A DNA stretch of 13,364 nucleotides from Collinsella sp. (GTDB lineage: Bacteria; Actinomycetota; Coriobacteriia; Coriobacteriales; Coriobacteriaceae), in assembly GCA_019419555.1 (NCBI GenBank), contig DXZR01000009.1:1-13364 (forward strand), written 5' to 3'. Position numbers and translations under genes: made by a program. Shown piece by piece: positions 7,039-13,364 of the stretch (its first letter is position 1; each line of letters starts with the position of its first letter). The notes beneath the pieces are model-generated. The model did not search any database and was not told the DNA's origin. It saw nothing but the letters and a program-made list of their open reading frames with translations.

Positions 7039-7626
7039 CTACTCCTCGACGGAGTCGGCCTCGACGGCCTCAGCAGCGTCCGCATCCTCGGCCAACACAC
7101 CAGCCTCAGCCTGGGCAACCGCAACCTTAGCGGCAGCCTCGGCAGCCTGTGCCTCCTCGCGAGCGCGATCCTCGGCCAGCAGCTCCTGGTATAGGTCCTC
7201 GCCCGGCAGCTCCTCGCTGCGAGCGATCTTGCCCAGCACGCCGTTGACGAACGACGCGGACTGGTCGGTGCCATAGGCCTTGGCAAGCTCGACGGCCTCG
7301 TTGATCACGATGGCGTCCGAGACCTCCTCGTCGGTGAGGAAACGCATCTCGTAAACGGCGATACGCAGCAGATTGCGGTCGGCACCGGGCATGCGCATAA
7401 GATCCCAGTTCTTGGCAACGGAGCGCAGAGCGCAGTCGATGCGGTCGATATGCTCGTAGGCACCGCGGCACAGCTCCAGCGCATAGGGGTCGAGGGGACC
7501 CTTCGAGATCAGGAAATCACCCTCGAGGACGCGCTCGAGCGGGCTGTCCGTGGCCTCGGCCTGGAACAGCAGCTGCAGCGCCTGACTGCGGGCAAGCGTA
7601 CGCCCGCGATAAACCTTAAGGCTCAA
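7039..7626 (-). CDS. nusB: Transcription antitermination factor NusB
   Basis: NusB binds boxA RNA with NusE (ribosomal protein S10) and promotes antitermination of rRNA transcription. Residues 8-138 form the family domain: RTLARSQALQLLFQAE (9-24), PGADRNLLRIAVYEMRFL (80-97), AIVINEAVELAKAYG (105-119) and FVNGVLGKI (126-134). The total of 195 residues is longer than the usual ~140; the extra 55 are an Ala/Glu-rich acidic tail, probably disordered. The start codon is TTG, which the AAGGAG 6 bases upstream supports, and no later ATG would keep the N-terminal helix. The Asp23-family gene ends 3 bases upstream and xseB follows after 2 bases. Confidence 0.95.
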   Translation of the reverse strand: MSLKVYRGRTLARSQALQLLFQAEATDSPLERVLEGDFLISKGPLDPYALELCRGAYEHIDRIDCALRSVAKNWDLMRMPGADRNLLRIAVYEMRFLTDEEVSDAIVINEAVELAKAYGTDQSASFVNGVLGKIARSEELPGEDLYQELLAEDRAREEAQAAEAAAKVAVAQAEAGVLAEDADAAEAVEADSVEE

Positions 7627-7629
7627 AGG

Positions 7630-7992
7630 TTACTCCTTGGGGAAAACGAGGCCGTCGATGCAAACGTCAACACGCTCAACCTCAACGCCAACCTGGGCAT
7701 CGATGGCAGCGACCACGGCAGCGCGAACGGCCTCGGCGAGTTTCTTGAACGGATAGCCAAAGAACACCACGACACGCACGGTGAGTGCGAGCTTGTCGCC
7801 AACGACCTCGGCCTCGACAGCCGGCTCGGAAGCCGGGGCCTTGGACGAGAGCATCATGGAGACAAGGTTGGTGGCAAGGTCCTTGACGCCAACGGAGGCG
7901 ATGCCCTCGACATCCGACACGGCGCGCGAGACGATGGCGGTCAAAACATCGGGCGAAATGCCGATGCCGTCAATCTTGATTTCCTGGGGCAT
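7630..7992 (-). CDS. Asp23/Gls24 family protein (YqhY-like)
   Basis: This 120-residue protein matches the Asp23/DUF322 fold in its pattern: ISPDVLTAIVSRAVSDVEGI (12-31), a short variable loop, then the strand-rich segment LALTVRVVVFFGYPFKKLAE. Members are small cytoplasmic or membrane-associated proteins linked to envelope stress and, for the YqhY branch, to fatty acid synthesis control; no enzyme activity is established. A strong site, AGGAGG, sits 4 bases before the ATG. It lies directly upstream of nusB, the same pairing as yqhY-nusB in Bacillus. There is no signal peptide. The specific role here is not known. Confidence 0.9.
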   Translation of the reverse strand: MPQEIKIDGIGISPDVLTAIVSRAVSDVEGIASVGVKDLATNLVSMMLSSKAPASEPAVEAEVVGDKLALTVRVVVFFGYPFKKLAEAVRAAVVAAIDAQVGVEVERVDVCIDGLVFPKE

Positions 7993-8016
7993 GAGTCCTC
8001 CTAGAAGAGTTGGTTG

Positions 8017-8580
8017 CTAGACGCGGGAGACGAACTTGCCGTCGCGGGTGTCAACCTTGATGACCTCGCCCTCGTTGAGGTACATGGGGACCTGGATGAC
8101 AGCGCCGGTGTCGATCGTGGCCGGCTTGGTGGAACCCTGGACGGTATCGCCCTTAAAGCCCGGGTCGGTCTGGACGATGGTGGTCTCGATGAACATCGGC
8201 GGGGTCACGCCCATGAGCTCATCGTCGGCGAAGAGCAGCTGGCAGATGTCGTTCTCGCGCAGCCACTTGGAGTTCTCGCCCACCATGTCCTCGGGAACGG
8301 GAACCTGCTCATAGGACTCGTTGTCCATGAAGATGTAGTCGGTGCCATCGTTGTAGAGGTACTGGAACTCACGGGTGGTGAGCATGACGCTCTCGAACTT
8401 GGTGCCGGCGTTGCAGGTGTTCTCGACGACGCGGCCGCTCTTGATGTCGCGGGTCTTGTAGCGCACAAACGCGCCGCCCTTGCCCGGCTTGACATGCTGG
8501 AACTCGACGATGGTGTAGACCTTGTCCTTGATACGGAGACCGAGGCCGTTCTTGAAGTCGGCGGTAGAAATGGTAGGCAT
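8017..8580 (-). CDS. efp: Elongation factor P
   Basis: EF-P relieves ribosomes stalled on polyproline stretches. The 187-residue protein has the three-domain length and pattern: KOW-like N-terminal domain with FQHVKPGKGGAFVRYK (27-42), the central OB domain, and the C-terminal OB domain including GDTVQGSTKPATIDTGAVI (144-162) and the TRDGKFVSR end. The tip residue is Lys34 in P-G-K-G-G. The start at 8580 is preferred to an upstream in-frame codon at 8613, because EF-P begins MPTISTADFK and AAAGG lies 5 bases before it. A TATAAT box lies about 60 bases upstream. It heads the run that continues through the Asp23-family gene (24-bp gap) to recN. No lysine-modification genes (epmA/epmB) are nearby. 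Confidence 0.97.
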   Translation of the reverse strand: MPTISTADFKNGLGLRIKDKVYTIVEFQHVKPGKGGAFVRYKTRDIKSGRVVENTCNAGTKFESVMLTTREFQYLYNDGTDYIFMDNESYEQVPVPEDMVGENSKWLRENDICQLLFADDELMGVTPPMFIETTIVQTDPGFKGDTVQGSTKPATIDTGAVIQVPMYLNEGEVIKVDTRDGKFVSRV

Positions 8581-8637
8581 AGCGACCTTTCTTGTTATGG
8601 GCAGAACGCACAAGCGTCCAAATTACATACGACAGAA

Positions 8638-8643
8638 ATTATA
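8638..8643 (-). promoter_or_regulatory. -10 box of the efp-to-recN operon
   Basis: On the minus strand an exact TATAAT lies 57 bases upstream of the efp start codon, preceded by TG, in an A/T-rich pocket of a GC-rich region. No good -35 is visible at normal spacing. It lies between the pepP-type gene's terminator and efp, which is where a promoter is needed, and would drive the compact run down to 3483. Confidence 0.55.
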
Positions 8644-8674
8644 CACTTGCAGACGGCGCCTGCGGCGAGCGCAT

Positions 8675-8717
8675 AAAAAGAGAACGCGGGGCGTCCGAAT
8701 CGATTCGGACGCCCCGC
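8675..8717 (-). terminator. Intrinsic terminator of the M24 peptidase gene
   Basis: A perfect palindrome, 15 bp per arm (8686-8700 and 8703-8717), is centred at 8701/8702. On the minus strand it is followed by TTCTCTTTTT. It begins 23 bases after the peptidase stop codon, separating that gene from efp. Confidence 0.9.
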
Positions 8718-8739
8718 CCCAAAAATCTATCGAAATGGG

Positions 8740-9870
8740 CTAGCAATCGATGACGTGCAGGTCGTGCGGGGTCTTGGTGAAAGGCTCGTAGCCGTTCTCG
8801 GTGACCACGCCGTAATCCTCCAGGCGCACGCCGCCCACGCCGGGCAGGTAAACGCCGGGCTCCATGGTGACAACCGAGCCGATCGCGATGGTGTTCTTGC
8901 TGCGGTTGAAGTTGGGCAGCTCGTGGATGTCGATACCGACGCCGTGGCCCAGGCCATGATTGTAGTAATCGCCATAGCCGGCATCGCCGATGATCTTCTT
9001 GGAAAGCTTGAAGATGTCGTTACCCTCAACGCCCGGATGGATGGCGGCGACGCACTCCTCGTGCGTGCGGCGCACGAGCGCGTACAGGTCGAGCTGCTCC
9101 TGCGTGGGCTCGCCCATCACGACGGTGCGCGTCATGTCGGAGCGGTAATCGCAGTAGCCCGCGCCGTAATCCATGAGAACGAAATCGCCCTTCTCGATCA
9201 CGCGATCGCTCGGCACGGCATGCGGGTTGGCGGTGTTGGGACCGCTCGCCACGATGGAGCCGAAGGCAAGGCTGTCGGCGCCGTTGGCGAACATAAAGTT
9301 CTCGAGCTCGTTGCGAACCTGCTTCTCGGTCATACCGGGCTTAATAAAGCCGAGCATATGCTGGAAAGCGGCATCGGTGATCGACTGCGCATGGCGCATA
9401 AGCTCAATCTCCTCGGCATCCTTGATGGCGCGCATCTTGCGGATGTCGTCGTGCATCAGCGGTAGGATGCAGGCGACGGAACGGTCCTCCAGGCCGCGCT
9501 GAATACCCTGGTAGAAGTTAATCTGCATATCGTCCTCGACAGCACAGACACGGCACTTGTTAGCCGCAATCTTGCCGGCGACCCAGCCGGGGATGGTACC
9601 CTCGTCCATGTCGTAAACCCAGGGGCTGCCGGCGGGCGTGTTCTCCTCAAAGCTGTTGAGGTAGCGCGAGTCGGTATGGAACAGGCACTGGTCGGCCGTA
9701 ATAAACGCCGCGTGCGGGAATTCAAAGGTGTAATCGAAAACGCCCTTCACGCCCGTAAGCCAACGAAGATTGGCCTCGTCGCGCACCACGATGGCGTCGT
9801 AGCCACGCTCGGCCATCAGGGCACGGACACGCTCGATACGACCGGCAGGACCGGCAGCAAACTCAGACAT
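8740..9870 (-). CDS. M24 family Xaa-Pro-type aminopeptidase
   Basis: This is a cytoplasmic metallopeptidase that removes residues next to proline. The 376-residue protein has a creatinase-like N-terminal domain (about 10-140) and a pita-bread catalytic domain (about 150-370). The five dinuclear metal ligands are present: Asp234 (LMDYGAGY), Asp245 (RSDMTRT), His309 (GLGHGVGIDIHE), Glu337 (TMEPGVYL) and Glu351 (RLEDYG). Length fits PepP/PepQ-like proteins, but the precise subtype (aminopeptidase or dipeptidase) cannot be told. AAAGGA lies 7 bases before the ATG. The order aroB, M24 peptidase, efp, nusB matches the actinobacterial gene order. It has its own terminator, and 132 bp of structured spacer precedes it. 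Confidence 0.94.
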   Translation of the reverse strand: MSEFAAGPAGRIERVRALMAERGYDAIVVRDEANLRWLTGVKGVFDYTFEFPHAAFITADQCLFHTDSRYLNSFEENTPAGSPWVYDMDEGTIPGWVAGKIAANKCRVCAVEDDMQINFYQGIQRGLEDRSVACILPLMHDDIRKMRAIKDAEEIELMRHAQSITDAAFQHMLGFIKPGMTEKQVRNELENFMFANGADSLAFGSIVASGPNTANPHAVPSDRVIEKGDFVLMDYGAGYCDYRSDMTRTVVMGEPTQEQLDLYALVRRTHEECVAAIHPGVEGNDIFKLSKKIIGDAGYGDYYNHGLGHGVGIDIHELPNFNRSKNTIAIGSVVTMEPGVYLPGVGGVRLEDYGVVTENGYEPFTKTPHDLHVIDC

Positions 9871-10002
9871 GCAGATTCCTTTCTTGTTGTCTCTATATAG
9901 ACGGGACGGGTCTCAACCGAACGACGGAATCGCATGCGATCCGCAACCGATTGGAAACCCGCCCCTCAACATGATACGAAAGAGGATGGAAGTCAATAAA
10001 TC
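9871..10002. other. Structured spacer between aroB-like gene and peptidase
   Basis: This spacer holds a 12-bp palindrome ATCGCATGCGAT (9929-9940), two CAACCGA repeats (9914-9920, 9944-9950; period 30), and an outer imperfect stem (GGGACGGGT about 9904-9912 with ACCCGCCCC about 9957-9965). On the minus strand TATATA (9894-9899) could be a -10 for the peptidase gene, but there is no -35 at normal spacing. No T-tract follows the stem, so it is not a clear terminator. It may be an operator or a weak attenuator; this is uncertain. Confidence 0.4.
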
Positions 10003-11112
10003 TTAGAGAAGTTCTTTACGAGAAGCCAAGTAGGCGTGAGCATGGCGCTTAAGAACCTCGTCCTCAACGTTCGTTAGGCGAATGGCGCCGAGTGCCGCGG
10101 GCAGCGGCAACATGCTGCGGTTCGAGCGTGCAAACTGCTGCTTGCGGAACTCCTCGATATATGCGGCAGACTCCAGATCGAAGGCAAGTTCCTCGATACC
10201 AAAGTCCTCCAAGCAGTCATCGACCTCAAAGACGTAATCGATATCGAAATCGCAGGCATCATGTGCAAGGCGTGCCTCAAAGCGAATGCCCTCGGACAAC
10301 AGCTGGTAGGCAGGGGCCTGCGAAGCGGCATCGCCCAAGCAGGCGCGCAGGGTACGCTCCCCCGTCTTGCCAAAATCGAGCGCATGGCGAGCGCTCGGGT
10401 TCGTGGCCATCAGTACGTCCTTGCGGGCAGTCTGAGACCATTGAACGGCATTGACGAGCGCGACCTCCTCGCCCGCGAGAATCTCGGGGACGGTCTCAGT
10501 AAACTGATTCCAACGGGACTTACTGCTCGAAAGCATGGTGCCAACAAGTACCACATAGCCGAGCTTGAGGTCCTCGGGGTCCGCCTCGCGAACAAGGTCG
10601 AGGTCACACACGACCAAGCCCGGTTCGGGACGGAACGCGATAGCGGGAAGCGCATTCGACGACGAGGCAATGAGCGGCTTCATGGTCGTCGCGACCGTGA
10701 GCATGGCGTCAAAGGTCGTCGGCAGCAGCGCGCACTCGGTTCGGCCACACCACTGGTTGGCGCACCAGCTAACAACCGAGCAGGTTGCGGCATCGCCAAC
10801 GGCGACAACCAGATCGTCGCAGGTAATGCCGTTGGCAGACAAGGCGCCAAAGATAGCATCGGCATCGGCCAGCGTGGCACCAGCAGGCGAAACCTCAAGG
10901 GAGAACTGCGACACGGCAAAACCGGCGTCGACCAGCGCATGCTCGACGACCTCATCAAAACGTTCTGACGAGGCGGAGTTCCAAACCACCATCGCGCGCT
11001 TAGGCTTGCCCACAGCCGAGGCAAACATACGCGACAGCTCATCGAACGCGCCCAATCCGACACGGACATCGACGCTGCGGTTTTGGAAATTGATCAGTTG
11101 GCGGCGAATCAT
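10003..11112 (-). CDS. aroB: 3-dehydroquinate synthase homologue, active-site motifs degenerate
   Basis: The 369-residue protein aligns over its whole length with 3-dehydroquinate synthase, which makes 3-dehydroquinate from DAHP in the shikimate pathway using NAD and a divalent metal. The family scaffold is visible: LVVAVGDAATCSVVSW (101-116) where GGGVVGDL is expected, ALLPTT (128-133) for the VPTT motif, and LVVCDLDLV (166-174) for the VxxDLDxL strand. But the glycine-rich loop is GDAAT, the DSSVGGKTGVN stretch is TVATTMKPLI (139-148), the LAEVIKYG motif is LGYVVLVG (184-191), and the LGHTFGHAIE motif is DFGKTGERTL (246-255). The metal ligands therefore look lost. The frame is intact and codon use is like its neighbours, so it is not an obvious pseudogene. 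ATG 11112 overlaps aroK's stop by 4 bases. It may be non-catalytic or repurposed. Confidence 0.75.
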   Translation of the reverse strand: MIRRQLINFQNRSVDVRVGLGAFDELSRMFASAVGKPKRAMVVWNSASSERFDEVVEHALVDAGFAVSQFSLEVSPAGATLADADAIFGALSANGITCDDLVVAVGDAATCSVVSWCANQWCGRTECALLPTTFDAMLTVATTMKPLIASSSNALPAIAFRPEPGLVVCDLDLVREADPEDLKLGYVVLVGTMLSSSKSRWNQFTETVPEILAGEEVALVNAVQWSQTARKDVLMATNPSARHALDFGKTGERTLRACLGDAASQAPAYQLLSEGIRFEARLAHDACDFDIDYVFEVDDCLEDFGIEELAFDLESAAYIEEFRKQQFARSNRSMLPLPAALGAIRLTNVEDEVLKRHAHAYLASRKELL

Positions 11113-11642
11113 AGCAGTCCACGCTCCAAAAGCATCTCGGCACAAAGGTAGGAAACGTCCTCGAAGGACTTGTTGCGAATATCAAGGGTAATATCGGCGG
11201 CCTGGCGATACAGCGGACGGCGATGCTCAAACAAGCGCGCGGCATGCTCGGGCGAGCGGAAATCGGGGCGCGTGTCGGACCGACGAATCTGGCGAATCGA
11301 ATCCTCAAAGTCGCCCTCGAGGTACACGCACGTACCCATTTCGTGCATCAGCTCAATATTCACCGGCGTCTCGACGATACCGCCCCCGCACGAAACCAAC
11401 AGACTGCGCTCGCTTTGGAGCGAACGGAGCGCCGAGGTCTCGAGCTCGCGAAAACGATCCTCACCCTCGGTCTCAAAAATCTCGGTTACCGACTTGCCGC
11501 AACGGCGGACGACTAGGCGGTCGGTATCGATAAAACGCCGCTTGAACATAGTGCCGACGTTGCGCGCGAGCGTCGATTTGCCCGCGCCCAAAAAGCCGAT
11601 AAAGAAGATATGGTCGCAGCCGTGTTTGGTGTGCTGGGACAT
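11109..11642 (-). CDS. aroK: Shikimate kinase
   Basis: Shikimate kinase transfers phosphate from ATP to shikimate. The 177-residue protein has the P-loop FLGAGKST (17-24), substrate-binding FIDTD (37-41, with Asp39), FRELE (64-68, with Arg65), CGGGIV (85-90) and the lid RRPLY (141-145). Most active-site motifs are intact. The usual RPLL of the lid region reads RPDF (125-128), a mild oddity. AGG lies 7 bases before the ATG. The gene follows yqeG after 8 bases and overlaps the aroB-like gene by 4 bases, so they are co-transcribed. Whether it still acts on shikimate is open, given the state of its neighbour. Confidence 0.92.
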   Translation of the reverse strand: MSQHTKHGCDHIFFIGFLGAGKSTLARNVGTMFKRRFIDTDRLVVRRCGKSVTEIFETEGEDRFRELETSALRSLQSERSLLVSCGGGIVETPVNIELMHEMGTCVYLEGDFEDSIRQIRRSDTRPDFRSPEHAARLFEHRRPLYRQAADITLDIRNKSFEDVSYLCAEMLLERGLL

Positions 11643-11650
11643 GACGAGAC

Positions 11651-12148
11651 CTATTCCTCGCAGGGAAGGTCGCGCAGGGCCCGGCGCTCAAAGATACGGA
11701 AGATCTGCGTATACCACAGGTCCTGCGTGGCCTGCGGCTTTACCAGGATGGTATCGACGCCGGCGAAGTTGCCGCTCCACACGTCCGTGTAGAGCTGATC
11801 ACCGATCAGCACCGCCTCGTCGGCCGTGGCGCCGAGGCGCTTAAGACCCGCCTTGAGGGCAAACGGCGCCGGCTTCATGGCATGGCTGATGGCCTCGAGT
11901 CCCAGCTCGCGTGCTGATGCCATGACCTGGTCGCGATGCCAGTTGTTGGACACCATGCACAGCTTAAAGCCTTTGGCGCGGGCGGTATCGAGCCAAGCGG
12001 AAACCGCAGCGGGAACCTGCTCGGTGTCACGCGGCACCAGGGTGTTATCGCGATCGAGCAGAATGGCGCGTTTGCCGTCGGCCCAAAGGGTATCAAGGTC
12101 GATGCGATCGACCGAGGCAACGTAACGTTTGGGGCTAAAAATCCTCAT
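11651..12148 (-). CDS. yqeG: YqeG family HAD-type phosphatase
   Basis: This 165-residue protein belongs to the HAD phosphatases of the YqeG (HAD-IIIA) type. Motif I is LLDRDNTLV (30-38, nucleophile Asp32 and Asp34), motif II SNN (67-69), motif III Lys92 in HAMKPAP, motif IV GDQLYTDV (116-123, Asp117 and Asp122). No signal or membrane segment is evident, so it is cytoplasmic. The substrate is unknown for most members. The start at 12148 is preferred to a much earlier in-frame ATG (12373), because the earlier part lies inside mltG in another frame and has no family sequence. mltG ends one base upstream. Confidence 0.93.
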   Translation of the reverse strand: MRIFSPKRYVASVDRIDLDTLWADGKRAILLDRDNTLVPRDTEQVPAAVSAWLDTARAKGFKLCMVSNNWHRDQVMASARELGLEAISHAMKPAPFALKAGLKRLGATADEAVLIGDQLYTDVWSGNFAGVDTILVKPQATQDLWYTQIFRIFERRALRDLPCEE

Positions 12149-12149
12149 G

Positions 12150-13364
12150 CTAATTCCAAGACTGTTGATGCTCTTCGTAGGTTTGCGAGAAGTACTCCTC
12201 GTCCTGCGTAATGTAGAAATACAGGTCATCGGAGTCGGTCGGCTCAAGCGTGGCCTTGAGTGCCTCGAGCGACGGAGAGCAGATGGGCGTGGGTGGCAGA
12301 CCCTCATGCTTATAGGTGTTATACGGACTATCGCTCTGCAGGTCGTCGGCGGTAACCTCGCCACCGGTGACATACATCATGGTCGCATCGCTGTTGAGAT
12401 AGCGCAGACCATCGAGCTTGCCGGCAAGACGGTTGTAGAAGACCGAGGCCACGTGCGCGCGCTGGTCGGCGTTGAGGCCCTCGCGCTCAACGATAGAGGC
12501 CAAGTTGACGATGTCGTAGTCGGACATCTCCACACCGTAGCGTTCCTTGATCTTGGCTTCGCAGCTCGCAAAGTCAAGCGACTTGTACTCGGTCTTAAAC
12601 TGATCGAGCATAGCGCGAATCACGTCATCGACCGTCGGCGAATCGCCCAACGAATAAGTCTTGGGGAACAAGAAACCCTCAAGCGAGTCGTTGGCGGCGC
12701 CCTTAAGGAAGCTATAGTCGTCCACGTAGTTGGAGGCCTTAGCCTGGTTGAGGAAGTCTTCCTTAGAGATGCCATCGTAGGCCTGGGCCACACGATCGGC
12801 GACTTGATCGACCGTCAGGCCCTCAGGGATTGTTAGCGCATTGGAGCCCGCGTTGGGACCTTCCATGAGCTGCTGAACAACCTTGGTCGCGTCCATGAGT
12901 GTGGTGAACAAATAGGTACCAGGCTTGAGCGACATATCGGCGTTGAGCTTTTTCACCGCCGCATAGTAATCCTTGGGATTCTCGACGATATGGTTCTCGG
13001 AGAGAATCGAGGCGATCGTATCGCCCGAAGCACCGTCGGGAATGGTTACCGTAACCTGCTGACCAGCCGTGACCTTCGTGTCCTCACCGGCAAAGAAGCC
13101 CTTGACGGCCGGCACGACAAAGAAAACGATCGCGACAAGCGCAAGCACCGCCACCACAACGCCGATGATCATGGGAACCGGAGAGCTCTTCTTTTGAGCA
13201 CCGCGACGAGTATGCGTGTTGTAGCTCGAGCGGGTCGCCGGAGCAACGCCATGCGAACCGCGGGCGTGATGAGAATGCGATTGGGGGGCCTGCGTTCGCT
13301 GGGTAGGTGCCTGCTGCTTAAAGCGGGTACCGCCTGCAGGCTGGGCCGTACGAGCAGTGGGCTG
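12150..13364 (-). CDS. mltG: Endolytic murein transglycosylase MltG, partial at right edge
   Basis: MltG is a membrane-bound lytic transglycosylase that cuts nascent peptidoglycan and limits glycan strand length. The frame stays open to the window end, so the N-terminus is outside. The 404 visible residues start with about 64 of Pro/Gln/Arg/His-rich sequence, then one membrane segment (VVVAVLALVAIVFFVV, about visible 69-84), a LysM-like extracytoplasmic part, and the YceG catalytic domain. The motif NLASIVEREG carries the catalytic Glu (visible about 293); SPYNTYKHEGLPP and TYEEH near the end are family landmarks. An ATG at 13172 lies right at the membrane segment and is unlikely to be the start, because the preceding basic, hydrophilic stretch (RRGAQKK) is in frame and typical of a cytoplasmic tail. 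Confidence 0.93.
   Translation of the reverse strand, partial: QPTARTAQPAGGTRFKQQAPTQRTQAPQSHSHHARGSHGVAPATRSSYNTHTRRGAQKKSSPVPMIIGVVVAVLALVAIVFFVVPAVKGFFAGEDTKVTAGQQVTVTIPDGASGDTIASILSENHIVENPKDYYAAVKKLNADMSLKPGTYLFTTLMDATKVVQQLMEGPNAGSNALTIPEGLTVDQVADRVAQAYDGISKEDFLNQAKASNYVDDYSFLKGAANDSLEGFLFPKTYSLGDSPTVDDVIRAMLDQFKTEYKSLDFASCEAKIKERYGVEMSDYDIVNLASIVEREGLNADQRAHVASVFYNRLAGKLDGLRYLNSDATMMYVTGGEVTADDLQSDSPYNTYKHEGLPPTPICSPSLEALKATLEPTDSDDLYFYITQDEEYFSQTYEEHQQSWN

Noticed and set aside
10003..11112. aroB-like gene as a frameshifted pseudogene
   Set aside because: No frameshift or internal stop is seen, and it keeps a start overlapping aroK; the motif loss is by substitution, so it was kept as a CDS.
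12149..12373. Extended N-terminus of the YqeG protein (75 extra residues)
   Set aside because: It overlaps the coding end of mltG in another frame and is Arg/Pro/Ser-rich with no HAD sequence.
12150..13172. mltG starting at the ATG at 13172
   Set aside because: The frame is open upstream to the edge with a basic, hydrophilic cytoplasmic-type tail, so the true start is likely beyond the window.

Overview
The window looks like a chromosomal core region of a high-GC Gram-positive bacterium, most likely a Coriobacteriia member (Collinsella-like). The clues are the high-GC third codon positions, an actinobacterial run of mltG / aroK / aroB / M24 peptidase / efp / nusB, and Firmicutes-like linkages (Asp23 next to nusB; xseB, tlyA, nadK and recN in a row). 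The taxon is an inference from gene order and protein character, not from a search. I see no mobile element, CRISPR array, tRNA or rRNA.

Layout, left to right. (1) 1-289 is non-coding and holds a short repeat/hairpin patch and a minus-strand terminator. (2) 290-2293 (minus) is a fructose-family PTS permease with the domain order IIB-IIC-IIA. It is divergent from an RpiR/MurR-type regulator at 2566-3423 (plus). The 272-bp spacer between them has TGAAAG boxes, a 15-bp dyad, a plausible PTS promoter and two leader hairpins, so this looks like a self-contained sugar-phosphate-sensing transport module. (3) A perfect 11-bp hairpin lies at the convergent end between the regulator and recN. (4) 8580 down to 3483 (minus) is a compact run of eight housekeeping genes: efp, an Asp23-family gene, nusB, xseB, tlyA, nadK and recN, with most junctions overlapping or a few bases apart (that is seven named genes plus their shared upstream promoter; the M24 peptidase upstream is a separate unit). 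A TATAAT box lies upstream of efp. (5) 8740-9870 (minus) is a metal-dependent M24 Xaa-Pro-type peptidase with its own terminator. (6) From the right edge to 10003 (minus) runs mltG (cut by the window end), yqeG, aroK and an aroB-like gene, tightly packed and translationally coupled.

How the genes fit together. The central run joins translation (EF-P, TlyA rRNA methylation), transcription antitermination (NusB), cofactor supply (NAD kinase) and DNA repair (RecN, the ExoVII small subunit). The right-hand run joins cell-wall glycan processing (MltG), a HAD phosphatase (YqeG) and what remains of an aromatic-biosynthesis cluster.

The most unusual feature is the aroB-like gene. It is full length and in frame, yet the residues that bind zinc and the glycine-rich NAD motif of 3-dehydroquinate synthase appear to be replaced, while the adjacent shikimate kinase keeps most of its catalytic motifs. 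This suggests a non-catalytic or repurposed AroB homologue. Otherwise the window is ordinary core genome, and I do not claim a new multi-gene system.
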